Assembly: GCA_030592655.1 (NCBI GenBank)
Contig: JAUVIQ010000144.1
Coordinates: 1 to 8,275, forward strand
From: Planctomycetales bacterium
GTDB lineage: Bacteria; Planctomycetota; Phycisphaerae; SM23-33
DNA length: 8,275 nt
Direction: 5' to 3'
Positions 1-6,864 of this stretch are shown here, one piece after another. The notes under the pieces were generated by a model, which searched no databases, was not told the origin of the DNA, and saw only the letters and a program-made list of their open reading frames with translations. Position numbers and translations under genes: made by a program. Each line of letters opens with the position of its first letter. Position 1 is the first letter of the stretch.

Positions 1-2
1 CG

Positions 3-692
3 GGCGGGTTATCGGCGTTGGCGAATCGTCCGCAGGTCGCTGCCGACGCTCTTCGCGCCGCTGCCGACGCCTTGGGGATGATGAAGCGATTACTGGAACC
101 GGCGGAGGTCGTTATCGCCGGTCCTCCCAATGCCGGAAAAAGCGCCCTTTCCAACGCGCTGGTCGGGCGAAATGTCGCCATAGTTTCCGAAACGCCGGGG
201 ACGACGCGGGACTGGGTCCGCACGCTCACCGATGCCGACGGCCTGCCGATCTGGCTGACCGACACTGCCGGACTTTGGGCCGATGCTGAAGGGATCGACG
301 CCGAAGCAGTCCGACGTGCCTGGGAGCGGATAGAATCGGCCGACTTGGTTATCTGCGTTAGCGTCGGCAATGATGACGGATATAGCGATCTTGTCGCGCA
401 TCTTCACACACTGACGAATGTTATCAACGTCGCCGGAAAGTGCGATATTGTCAGTCCGGAAGGAAGTAACGATAGAAACCTGGCTGTGTCGGCCAGGACA
501 TTTACCGGAATTGATGCTCTTCGACGAGCCATTTGTGAAGATTTGGGTTTTGGCGACTTTGATCCGTCCTCTGCGATGGCTTTCACCGACCGTCAAGCTA
601 GGTGGCTTCGCGCCGCTGCCGAGGCGATTGATCGCGCCGACCAGGCCGGTGCACGATTAGCGCTGGGGGAACTGCTTAAAACCAACGGATAA
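3..692 (+). CDS. mnmE: MnmE/TrmE-like tRNA modification GTPase, 5' end outside window, C-terminal tail missing
   Basis: This is the GTPase half of an MnmE-family protein. MnmE with MnmG normally modifies the wobble uridine (cmnm5U) of certain tRNAs in the cytoplasm. The frame is open to the left edge, so the gene starts upstream; the TTG at 18 is not a credible start. Visible GTPase motifs are the P-loop GPPNAGKS (bases 120-143), switch motif GTTRD (198-212), DTAG (261-272) and a G5-like SAR. The G4 motif reads GKCD instead of the usual NKxD. Family members normally continue through a final helical region to a C-terminal Cys-Ile-Gly-Lys that is needed for modification. Here the protein ends with GELLKTNG, roughly 40 residues early. 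The stop is followed at once by a strong terminator and no CIGK coding appears beyond it, so a sequencing frameshift is unlikely. Family assignment is firm; whether it still modifies tRNA is uncertain. Confidence 0.88.
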   Translation, partial: GGLSALANRPQVAADALRAAADALGMMKRLLEPAEVVIAGPPNAGKSALSNALVGRNVAIVSETPGTTRDWVRTLTDADGLPIWLTDTAGLWADAEGIDAEAVRRAWERIESADLVICVSVGNDDGYSDLVAHLHTLTNVINVAGKCDIVSPEGSNDRNLAVSARTFTGIDALRRAICEDLGFGDFDPSSAMAFTDRQARWLRAAAEAIDRADQAGARLALGELLKTNG

Positions 693-693
693 C

Positions 694-723
694 AAACCGA
701 CGCCCCCTGGGGGCGTCGGCTTT
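694..723 (+). terminator. Rho-independent-type terminator after the MnmE-like gene
   Basis: An 11-base inverted repeat (697-707 with 709-719) is centred on a single T. In RNA it would form a GC-rich stem of about 9 bp with a small loop. It is flanked by AAA on the left and followed by CTTT, so the A/T flanks also pair. It starts two bases after the stop codon. The T-run is short but the stem is very strong. Confidence 0.8.
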
Positions 724-735
724 ACCATCTACCGG

Positions 736-764
736 TTGTGCAATATGTAGCGTTTGGGTAAAAT
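736..764 (+). promoter_or_regulatory. Weak candidate sigma70-type promoter
   Basis: TTGTGC (736-741) and TAAAAT (759-764) are separated by 17 bases. It is a secondary candidate in the spacer between the MnmE-like gene and the hicB-like gene, weaker than the one ending at 843. Confidence 0.25.
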
Positions 765-801
765 AGGCAAGGTTGCAGAGAATTCCCGGTGCTCCGAAAT
801 T

Positions 802-843
802 AATAAAATTTTATTGAAATCGCATTGACTGATGCTTTATAAT
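802..843 (+). promoter_or_regulatory. Candidate sigma70-type promoter for the hicB-like gene, with AT-rich upstream palindrome
   Basis: TTGAAA (814-819) lies 18 bases before a perfect TATAAT (838-843). Just upstream, and overlapping the -35 by two bases, is a perfect 14-base AT palindrome (802-815) that could act as an UP element or a small operator. Transcription would begin near 850, about 125 bases before the ATG at 976, leaving a longish leader. The rest of the 283-base gene-free spacer (693-975) shows no further gene. Confidence 0.55.
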
Positions 844-957
844 GAGTAGGTCATTTCGAGCGGTGAAGGTGCGGTTGATAATTGGGGTCAAACCACCAGG
901 GCTGCTCAATTCTAAAATATGCATTTTTTCTTAATGTTCGGTTTTTTTTCGGGACTT

Positions 958-969
958 GGAGGCGCGGAG
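958..969 (+). promoter_or_regulatory. Ribosome binding site that fixes the hicB-like start
   Basis: GGAGG (958-962) and GGAG (966-969) precede the ATG at 976; the second is spaced six bases from it. The earlier in-frame ATG at 919 has no such site and would add an unlikely hydrophobic leader, so 976 is preferred. Confidence 0.6.
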
Positions 970-975
970 CGTACA

Positions 976-1176
976 ATGAAATTATGTATAAAAGTACGAC
1001 GTAACGACGTGGGCGGATTCACCGCTGCCTGTCCGTCGCTTCCGGGGTGTATATCAGCCGGTCTGACCGCCCAACAGGCCAAAGAGAACCTGGAAGAGGC
1101 AATTCGTGGATACCTTGCCAGCGTAAATAATTTTGTACCGGCCCATCTCCACGAAATGCTGGTGTATCAGTCCTGA
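976..1176 (+). CDS. HicB-like antitoxin-family protein, solo (no HicA)
   Basis: A 66-residue protein with the HicB N-terminal partial RNase H-like fold signature: a first strand (KLCIKVRRND), then GGFTAACPSLPGC, a Gly-Leu-Thr turn, and the helix with QAKENLEEAIRGYL. This matches the usual pattern of aromatic-Val/Thr-Ala-x-x-Pro-x-Leu-Pro-Gly-Cys followed by an Ala-rich helix. In type II HicAB systems HicB neutralises the mRNA-cleaving HicA toxin and usually adds a C-terminal DNA-binding domain. Neither a HicA-like reading frame nor a C-terminal helix-turn-helix or ribbon-helix-helix domain is visible here. It therefore resembles the short orphan HicB-like (UPF0150-type) proteins, whose role is poorly known. 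The neighbour on the right is convergent, so the gene stands alone behind the promoter at 814-843. Confidence 0.8.
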   Translation: MKLCIKVRRNDVGGFTAACPSLPGCISAGLTAQQAKENLEEAIRGYLASVNNFVPAHLHEMLVYQS

Positions 1177-1188
1177 ATTGCTGCGGAG

Positions 1189-1209
1189 AAAAAGGCTTCT
1201 GGACTTTTT
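1189..1209. terminator. Weak bidirectional terminator between convergent genes
   Basis: AAAAAGGC and GACTTTTT pair around a TTCTG loop with one G/A mismatch. The arms provide T-runs on both strands, and the hairpin sits in the 67-base gap between the convergent hicB-like and mannosidase stop codons. The stem is weak in GC, so only a tentative call is justified. Confidence 0.4.
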
Positions 1210-1243
1210 TCATTGTAGTGCCCTTTTCGTCTCAATAATCTCT

Positions 1244-4200
1244 TTATCTCAACTTTCTGCATAGACCGACCCTGACAGTCTTGATCTCAAACGCTCGGAA
1301 GTTGAGGGTTATCGCACCGTTTTTGCTCACACGCAGTTTCCGTTGCGGCGTTTCCAGCATATCACACTCGGAGGCCGTTTTTATCGGTGCGGAAACATTC
1401 AGGCGAACTTTCACCGCACCGCCGACGGATTCATACAGCCTGACGATCAGGTCGCCGCCGTCTTCGGCAATCTTGAGAGTTTCGACGACAACCGAATTTC
1501 CCGAAACCTGAAGGAAGGAGAACTCCCCGTCGGTATATCGTTCCGGATCGACGGCAGCGGGGACGTTGAGTTCATATGCGGCGCGGACGACGCCGCTTTC
1601 GGCAAAGCCGCAGTTGTGCGCCAGCAGGGAATAGGTAAAGGAATGTTCGCCCCTGTCGGCCTGGGCGTCCGGCGCTTCCGGCGCTCGTAAAAGACTCAAA
1701 CGCAGCACGCCGTCCAGAATATCGTATCCGTACTTGCAATCGTTCAGAACGGCCATGCCGTAGTGCGCCTCGCTCAGGTCGGCCCATTTTTGCGCGGGCC
1801 ATTCGAACCGGGCCTTTTCGAACTCCGTATTGCGGTGAGTGGGGCGGACGACGTGCCCGAACTGTATCTCGCCGCGAAGCGTGACTGAAGACAACTCGGC
1901 TGGGAAGGCCACCTTCAGCAACCGATGTGTTTCCTTCCAATCGACGCAGGTTTCAAAATCAATCCGGCGTGAACCGGCGCAAAGAACTATCTCCTGATGC
2001 AAACTTGATCGCCCCACCTTTCGGGTTACTGCCACGCGAGCTTCCAAAGGTCCGTCCGCGATAATTTCGACTCGTTGGGCAGGACCGATCCGAACCGGCG
2101 TGGTCTTATAAGGCTCGTCGATGTCCCACGCATCAAACTTTGAGGGGTTGTCGCGGTACAGTTCAAGGCGATTCATAACCTCGCCCGTCTTTACCAACTG
2201 CCGACCGGCGACCTTGTCCAGTAATTGAGTTATCTGGCCGCGTTTGTCTATCAGCAGGCGGAGATGTTCGTTTTCCATAATGATTCCGCCGCGTCCGGCC
2301 CGTGCCGTTACCGACGACGGGCAGTCAGCGGGTTTGCCCGGGAGGAGTTGTATCGTCTTGCATCCAACCGAGGGGACATTTGGCACAGCCACCAGGAGCC
2401 GACGGTTCTTACCGCGTCCGATAATCTGGCTCGGCAGGGGAGTACCGTCGCAATCGACAGCCTGGCCGACTTTACCCTCGACCGGCAGGCTTGCAATGGT
2501 GTCTCGTCGCCAGGACAGTGTATTCCATATGGTCCAACCGGCCTGACCGGTGGCTATAGCCTTTTTGGCCGACGAGGTGATTTCCTCACATTCCGCCAGG
2601 ATTTCCCCATACAAGGCTTCAGCCTCTTCATAAACCCGTCTAATGGACGAGCCTGGCAGAATGTCGTGGAACTGGTTCAGCAGCAGATTCTTCCAGGCTT
2701 TTTCCAGCCGTTCGCGCGGAACCTTTTGGTTTTGCGTTATCGAAGCGACGGCCGAGAAGATTTCCGCCTCTCGCAGCGCGAATTCGCACTTTCGATTACC
2801 ACGTTTGATGCGTGCCTGGCTGGTGTAAGTACCTCGGTGGAATTCATAATAAAGTTCGCCGACATAGCGGTCCTGCGGCGGGCCTGACTTTTCCAACTCG
2901 GCGAAGAACTCGCGCGGAGATGCTATGCGGGTGCGAGGAAGACCTTCCAGGTCGCCCTCGCGGCGTAGGTATTCGAGGTGGTCCCGCGTCGGTCCGCCGC
3001 CGCCGTCGCCCCAACCGAAGGGATAGAGGAACTTATCGGTACCATCCTTGTGCACGCAGTCGGCCCAGCGCCTGGCAATGGCTTCGGGGTGCGTCTCGGC
3101 GTTGTAATCGCGGTGGAAATGGGCCAAAACCTCGCTGCCGTCGATACCTTCCCAGGTGAACGTCTCGTACGGAAAGGTCGTCCCGCCGTGGAGGTTCCAG
3201 AATATCTTGGCAGTGGAGAAGTACTTGACTCCGCAGCCGAGGAGGATCTGCGGCAGGTTGCCGTTGTACCCGAAAACGTCCGGCAGCCAGCATACCTCGC
3301 TGTCGATACCGAAGTTTTCCTTGAAGAACCGTTTGCCGTAGAGGAACTGGCGGATGAGCGACTCGCCGCCGGAGATATTGGTGTCCGGCTCGACCCACAT
3401 TGCCCCGTCGGCAATCCACTGCCCGCGCCGCACCGCCCGCCGAATACCGTCGAAAATATCCGGATAGTCTCGCCTTACGTACTCGTACAACTGCGCCTGG
3501 CTCTGGAGGAAGCGATATTCGGGGTATTGCTTCATCAGCGCCAGGGCTGTAGAGAAGGTCGCGCCGGCCTTGCGATAAGTCTGCGCCAGCGGCCAGAGCC
3601 AGGCAACGTCCAGATGGGCGTGTCCGAAGCAGAACATCTCCGGCATCGTAGGCCCGTTACGTGCGGCAAGCAGACCCGCCAGGACCGACCTGGCAGCGGC
3701 GAGTGAACCGTCGAAGGTCTTCGGCTCTGCTTCCGGATCGACCAGGGCGGTAACCTCCTTGAGTGCATTTTCCAATCGGTAACGGCGGAGCGAGTCGTCC
3801 GGTAAGGTCTTGGCTAGTCCCCAGACGGTCGTCGCATCGAGCCACAACTGATAGGTCTGCTCGTTCCACTCGGCCAGCCACAAGCCTTTGAAGGTTTGCT
3901 GGGCAGGCGGTGTCGATGGGATCGGGTCTAAAACATATGGCCTGTGGGAAGGAGTAGGACCATGCCCGGCATAGGTCTCGATAAGGACTTTCAGCGTACC
4001 GCTGCCTTTGACCAAACGGGACAGGTCCAATTTACTGTGGAGCCGATTCAGGCCGCCTATGGCCCGACCGGCAACGAAAACGACGGACTCCGTGTCGGTA
4101 TTGCCCGTGAGGACATAGGCTTTGCCTTTCGGCGCATGTGGAACGTCCACCTTGCAGCGGAACCATGCGTACTGCCATTTCCGTCCCCACTTCCTGCCCC

Positions 4201-4363
4201 GGCGGATCGGGCGGTATCGCAGGCGGGCAGCATGGGCCGGCGTAAGGTGCTCTGATGTTACGGCAAATTCGGTTGGCAGTTCCGCAACCGGCGAAAGAAC
4301 CCGATTGCGGATCGCCTTCAACCAGGACTCCACACGAACATTCCAGATAATCGGCATCGTCAT
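1244..4363 (-). CDS. GH38 alpha-mannosidase (cytosolic MAN2C1/Ams1-like class)
   Basis: A 1039-residue glycoside hydrolase family 38 enzyme, which releases alpha-linked mannose with retention using a divalent metal. The N-terminal region (about 1-240) contains a beta-sandwich accessory domain. The catalytic (beta/alpha) barrel starts near 244 with FGHAHLDVAWLWP, giving metal ligands His250 and Asp252. The nucleophile Asp362 lies in LPDVFGYNGNLPQIL, and a glycine-rich WGDGGGGPT segment follows near 451. The helical middle domain carries ELYYEFHRGTYTSQ near 503, and the fourth ligand His566 is in NQFHDILPGSS. The remainder is the C-terminal beta-sandwich region. The length of about 1040 residues and the lack of a signal peptide fit the cytosolic MAN2C1/Ams1 type, so oligomannosides would be cut inside the cell. 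The frame is open to 4558, but the ATG at 4363 has an AGGA site and lies inside the conserved N-terminus; the extension would run through a repeat element. The exact linkage specificity cannot be read from sequence. Confidence 0.95.
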   Translation of the reverse strand: MTMPIIWNVRVESWLKAIRNRVLSPVAELPTEFAVTSEHLTPAHAARLRYRPIRRGRKWGRKWQYAWFRCKVDVPHAPKGKAYVLTGNTDTESVVFVAGRAIGGLNRLHSKLDLSRLVKGSGTLKVLIETYAGHGPTPSHRPYVLDPIPSTPPAQQTFKGLWLAEWNEQTYQLWLDATTVWGLAKTLPDDSLRRYRLENALKEVTALVDPEAEPKTFDGSLAAARSVLAGLLAARNGPTMPEMFCFGHAHLDVAWLWPLAQTYRKAGATFSTALALMKQYPEYRFLQSQAQLYEYVRRDYPDIFDGIRRAVRRGQWIADGAMWVEPDTNISGGESLIRQFLYGKRFFKENFGIDSEVCWLPDVFGYNGNLPQILLGCGVKYFSTAKIFWNLHGGTTFPYETFTWEGIDGSEVLAHFHRDYNAETHPEAIARRWADCVHKDGTDKFLYPFGWGDGGGGPTRDHLEYLRREGDLEGLPRTRIASPREFFAELEKSGPPQDRYVGELYYEFHRGTYTSQARIKRGNRKCEFALREAEIFSAVASITQNQKVPRERLEKAWKNLLLNQFHDILPGSSIRRVYEEAEALYGEILAECEEITSSAKKAIATGQAGWTIWNTLSWRRDTIASLPVEGKVGQAVDCDGTPLPSQIIGRGKNRRLLVAVPNVPSVGCKTIQLLPGKPADCPSSVTARAGRGGIIMENEHLRLLIDKRGQITQLLDKVAGRQLVKTGEVMNRLELYRDNPSKFDAWDIDEPYKTTPVRIGPAQRVEIIADGPLEARVAVTRKVGRSSLHQEIVLCAGSRRIDFETCVDWKETHRLLKVAFPAELSSVTLRGEIQFGHVVRPTHRNTEFEKARFEWPAQKWADLSEAHYGMAVLNDCKYGYDILDGVLRLSLLRAPEAPDAQADRGEHSFTYSLLAHNCGFAESGVVRAAYELNVPAAVDPERYTDGEFSFLQVSGNSVVVETLKIAEDGGDLIVRLYESVGGAVKVRLNVSAPIKTASECDMLETPQRKLRVSKNGAITLNFRAFEIKTVRVGLCRKLR

Positions 4364-4373
4364 GACAGAAAAA

Positions 4374-4380
4374 TCCTTTC
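4374..4380 (-). promoter_or_regulatory. Ribosome binding site of the mannosidase gene
   Basis: On the minus strand GAAAGGA lies ten bases before the ATG at 4363, and a second in-frame ATG follows at 4357. This places the start downstream of the repeat element rather than at the far upstream ATG at 4558. The same bases form part of a 9-base direct repeat that flanks the element. Confidence 0.55.
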
Positions 4381-4383
4381 CAA

Positions 4384-4408
4384 AGAAAAAGGGGACGGAA
4401 ATCCCCTT
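4384..4408 (-). terminator. Terminator-like hairpin upstream of the mannosidase start
   Basis: Read on the minus strand, AAGGGGA (4408-4402) pairs with TCCCCTT (4395-4389) around a six-base loop, followed by a T-run ending with C and TTT. It would stop minus-strand transcription entering from further upstream. A transcript starting from the promoter at 4406-4434 would begin near 4399, inside the hairpin, and would escape it. It may be simply part of the repeat element's end. Confidence 0.4.
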
Positions 4409-4434
4409 ATAAGAGAATGTCGAATATTGAACAA
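4406..4434 (-). promoter_or_regulatory. Candidate promoter for the mannosidase gene, inside the repeat element
   Basis: On the minus strand, TTGTTC (4434-4429) is separated by exactly 17 bases from TATAAG (4411-4406). The predicted start point near 4399 gives a leader of about 36 bases before the ATG at 4363. Both hexamers lie in the left arm of the inverted-repeat element. The right arm shares the ACATTCTCT block but lacks the -10, so only the mannosidase side gains a promoter. Confidence 0.45.
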
Positions 4435-4665
4435 GGAATTTTGTGCATAGCACCACTACGTGGAATTTCGAAGTAAAAAAAACATCTCTCGAAGGTGGTC
4501 TGTTTCTTTTACTTCGAAATTTGACATTCTCTGTTCCACGTAGTGGTGCTACGCACATTATTCGTTATTCATTAAAAAAGACTCCCGTCCCCTTTTTCTT
4601 TCTGGTATCCTTTCCGCTCTGCGATTTACAGGAATTCGAGTAAGAGTAAAGGAAAGGTCCAAAGC

Positions 4666-5913
4666 ATGTACAAAAATGTCAACGAGTTGGCGGCTGTTGT
4701 GCGAAAGGCTGTCGAAACGACCGTCATTACCGACGTTCATACCCACCTGTCACCGCCGAGCCACGGAGATTCTCTGCTGTGGGGCGCCGACGAGATATTG
4801 ACCTATCATTACCTGGTGGCTGAACTGTTCACCGTCGCTCCTCGCAGCCTGACGTACGAAAAATTCTGGGCGATGCCGAAAACCGCCCAGGCCGATCTGG
4901 TTTGGGAGCATCTTTTCCTGAAGCGAGGCGCGCTATCCGAAGCCGCTCGCGGCGCAATCACAACGTTCAACCGCCTGGGGCTGGACGTAGCCAAACGCGA
5001 CCTGGCGGGAATCCGGAAATGGTTCGCCGAGCAGAAAATCGAGGATTACCTGCCGAAGGTTCTGGAACTTGCCAACGTCGATTACGCCGTGATGTCCAAC
5101 AGCCCCTACAGCGCCGGCGAGGTCGGTTTCTGGCAGCAGGACCTGCCCGTGCCGGAGTGTCTCAAGGCGGCGCTGCGGATTGATTCGATAGCGAGGGCAT
5201 GGGACTCGGTCGCCCCGACCATAGCCCAGGCCGGCTACGACGTCAAACCCGAACCGGACGAAAAGACCTTCGACGAAGTTCGCCGCTTCCTGCTCGACTG
5301 GTCCGGGAGGATCAATCCGATGTACTTCGCCGTCTCGTTCGGGCCTGACTTCGCCTATCCGGACGATTCGCTCTGCACGCAGATAATCGACCGCGCAATC
5401 GTACCGGCGGCGGTCGAAACCGGCGTGCCCTTCGCATTAATGATAGGCGCACGCGGGAACGTGAACCCGAATCTTAAAAGCGCCGGCTGCGGCGTCGCTG
5501 TCGCCGACGTGATGACCCTGACGAGACTGCTTCAGAAACACCCCGAAGCGAAATTCCTCGTAACAATGCTCTCACGCGACAACCAGCACGAATTGACCGT
5601 CCTTGCCAGAAAGTTCGGCAACCTGCACGTCTTCGGATGCTGGTGGTTCTGCAACAATCCCAGCATAATCGACGAAATGACGCGCCAGAGGCTGGAAATG
5701 TTGGGCACTGCCTTTACCTGCCAGCACTCCGACGCTCGCGTTCTGGACCAGTTGATTTACAAGTGGGGCCACACGCGGAAGATCGTCGCCGATGTCCTCG
5801 TCGATAAGTACAGCGACCTGTTCAATGCCGGATGGAGACCGACGGAAAAAGAGATAAAACGCGACGTCCGCGCCATTTTCGGCGGATCGTTCGAGGAATT
5901 CCTGAACAAGTGA
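4666..5913 (+). CDS. Uronate (glucuronate) isomerase-like amidohydrolase, UxaC-family, divergent
   Basis: A 415-residue member of the uronate isomerase group of the amidohydrolase superfamily. UxaC interconverts D-glucuronate and D-fructuronate (or galacturonate and tagaturonate), the first cytoplasmic step of hexuronate use. Seen here are the first-strand metal motif DVHTHL (His25, His27), a TYHYL segment that matches the family DHY motif (His48), SRDNQ (304-306 RDN) aligned with the family PRDN, GCWWF aligned with GWWF, and HSDAR (Asp356, Arg358) aligned with the catalytic TDSR. The strand-5 motif, usually LHIGALRNN, reads LMIGARGNV, with Met259 in place of His. The protein is shorter than typical UxaC (about 470 residues). 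GGAAAGG lies eight bases before the ATG. It heads a two-gene unit with the racemase-like gene and is divergent from the mannosidase. The fold is confident; isomerase activity on a standard uronate is less certain. Confidence 0.82.
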   Translation: MYKNVNELAAVVRKAVETTVITDVHTHLSPPSHGDSLLWGADEILTYHYLVAELFTVAPRSLTYEKFWAMPKTAQADLVWEHLFLKRGALSEAARGAITTFNRLGLDVAKRDLAGIRKWFAEQKIEDYLPKVLELANVDYAVMSNSPYSAGEVGFWQQDLPVPECLKAALRIDSIARAWDSVAPTIAQAGYDVKPEPDEKTFDEVRRFLLDWSGRINPMYFAVSFGPDFAYPDDSLCTQIIDRAIVPAAVETGVPFALMIGARGNVNPNLKSAGCGVAVADVMTLTRLLQKHPEAKFLVTMLSRDNQHELTVLARKFGNLHVFGCWWFCNNPSIIDEMTRQRLEMLGTAFTCQHSDARVLDQLIYKWGHTRKIVADVLVDKYSDLFNAGWRPTEKEIKRDVRAIFGGSFEEFLNK

Positions 5914-5956
5914 GAATGAAAGCGGCATCCGACACAGAGATAACGGAGCAGCAGAA

Positions 5957-6811
5957 ATGAGCGACGATCTGTCTCATCCGAAGTTTCCGTTGATTCCCGG
6001 TATTGTCGGCGGACTTGGCCCGTTCGCTCACGTCGGGTTTGAGAGGCGTCTGCTGGAACTGTCGGCCAAGCGTTTCGGCGCGGACGGCGACGCCGATTTC
6101 CCCGAATGGGTCGTATCGAGTGTCCCGCAAATTCCTGTCCGTTCGGAAGCGTTGGCCGACAGGACGCTTGATTTGAAACCTTACCTGCTTCGCTCGTTTC
6201 GCCGGCTCTGGAATGCCGGCGCTGATTTCCTTGCCGTTATATGCAATACCGCCCACGCCTTTCTTCCGGCAATCGCTGACGAGATACCGCTTCCGTTGGT
6301 CCACGTTGTTACCGAGACGGTCGATTATGTGCTTCGGAATTACCCGTCGGTAAAGCGTGTCGGGCTTTTGGCGACGACCGGCACATGCCGGTTTGGACTG
6401 TTTAGTCAAATCTTCGCCGCCAGGGGAGTCGAGTTGGTTTATCCGCCCGACAGCGAAGATGAATCCGACCCGTCGAATCTAATGGAAAGACTCATAATGC
6501 AGGCGATTTATGGGCCTTATATTAACGGCAAACGCTCCGGCGGGATTAAATCCGGTCGGTTGGACGTCGGCGACCCTTCGCCGAGGGATTTATTGCGCCA
6601 GGCTGCGACTTTTCTCGTCGAGCAGCAGGCCGCTGAGGTCGTAATCCCCGCATGTTCGGAAATTTCGCTGGTCATGGGTTCGGACGATGCGCCGGTCCCG
6701 ATTGTTGATACGATGGACGTGCTGGCATTGGCGGTGCTGGACCTGGCTCGGGGTGAGCGTTCGCTGCAAGACCTCCCGTCCCCCGACGCCTGGCCGGAAC
6801 CGAAACGGTAG
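5957..6811 (+). CDS. Aspartate/glutamate racemase-family protein
   Basis: A 284-residue cytosolic protein of the cofactor-independent Asp/Glu racemase superfamily, which uses two cysteines to move a proton at the alpha carbon. It has the N-terminal signature GIVGGLGPFAH (residues 15-25), the first catalytic cysteine in ICNTAH (Cys96) and the second in PACSEIS (Cys233, usually GCTEI). Between them, around residues 186-210, is a basic, glycine-rich stretch (YGPYINGKRSGGIKSGR) that looks like an insertion relative to short racemases. The ATG at 5957 has GGAG eight bases upstream, and the gene starts 43 bases after the isomerase-like gene, so co-transcription is likely. The family also contains maleate isomerases, hydantoin racemases and decarboxylases. 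The two-cysteine pattern favours racemase chemistry, but the substrate is open; the uronate isomerase neighbour hints at a catabolic rather than cell-wall role. Confidence 0.85.
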   Translation: MSDDLSHPKFPLIPGIVGGLGPFAHVGFERRLLELSAKRFGADGDADFPEWVVSSVPQIPVRSEALADRTLDLKPYLLRSFRRLWNAGADFLAVICNTAHAFLPAIADEIPLPLVHVVTETVDYVLRNYPSVKRVGLLATTGTCRFGLFSQIFAARGVELVYPPDSEDESDPSNLMERLIMQAIYGPYINGKRSGGIKSGRLDVGDPSPRDLLRQAATFLVEQQAAEVVIPACSEISLVMGSDDAPVPIVDTMDVLALAVLDLARGERSLQDLPSPDAWPEPKR

Positions 6812-6864
6812 ATAGCGTAAAGAATTGTGTGTAAGTTCCAGGAAGTCGCGCGAAGAATCTATCT

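Larger units (their letters stand above)
4373..4615. repeat. Complex inverted-repeat element (MITE- or REP-like) between divergent genes
   Basis: Four blocks on the left have exact or near-exact reverse complements on the right. Outer ends: 4382-4398 with 4585-4601 (17 of 17, AAAGAAAAAGGGGACGG). Second: 4412-4421 with 4523-4532 (10 of 10). Third: 4443-4464 with 4535-4556 (21 of 22; core CACCACTACGTGGA). Inner: 4464-4478 with 4507-4521 (15 of 15). The left order is outer, second, third, inner; the right order is inner, second, third, outer, so the second and third blocks are permuted. A 9-base direct repeat ATCCTTTCC flanks the element at 4373-4381 and 4607-4615; the left copy abuts the inverted end and the right copy is five bases away. 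No transposase is encoded. Non-autonomous mobile DNA is the best explanation, but the family is not identified. Confidence 0.75.

Noticed and set aside
825..843. TTGACT followed by TATAAT as a promoter
   Set aside because: Only seven bases separate them; TTGAAA at 814-819 with an 18-base spacer is the workable -35.
919..975. Upstream ATG of the hicB-like frame adding 19 residues
   Set aside because: No ribosome binding site, and the added Phe-rich stretch does not belong to the HicB fold; ATG 976 has a well-placed GGAG.
693..975. A hicA toxin gene upstream of the hicB-like gene
   Set aside because: No frame shows the short HicA fold or its GSH motif; the stretch holds a terminator and promoters only.
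2225..3706. Long plus-strand open frames (2225-2887 and 2978-3706) opposite the mannosidase
   Set aside because: They are antisense to strongly conserved GH38 motifs and show no recognisable domain; high-GC coding DNA commonly opens the opposite strand.
4521..4526. Consensus TTGACA as -35 of a promoter for the isomerase-like gene
   Set aside because: No acceptable -10 lies 16-18 bases downstream; the bases there are GC-rich palindrome.
4364..4558. N-terminal extension of the mannosidase frame by 65 codons
   Set aside because: It runs through the inverted-repeat element, the extra residues do not look like family sequence, and ATG 4363 has a ribosome site.
5822..6409. Minus-strand open frame of 195 codons
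   Set aside because: It lies across the isomerase 3' end and the racemase-family gene, both well supported by motifs.
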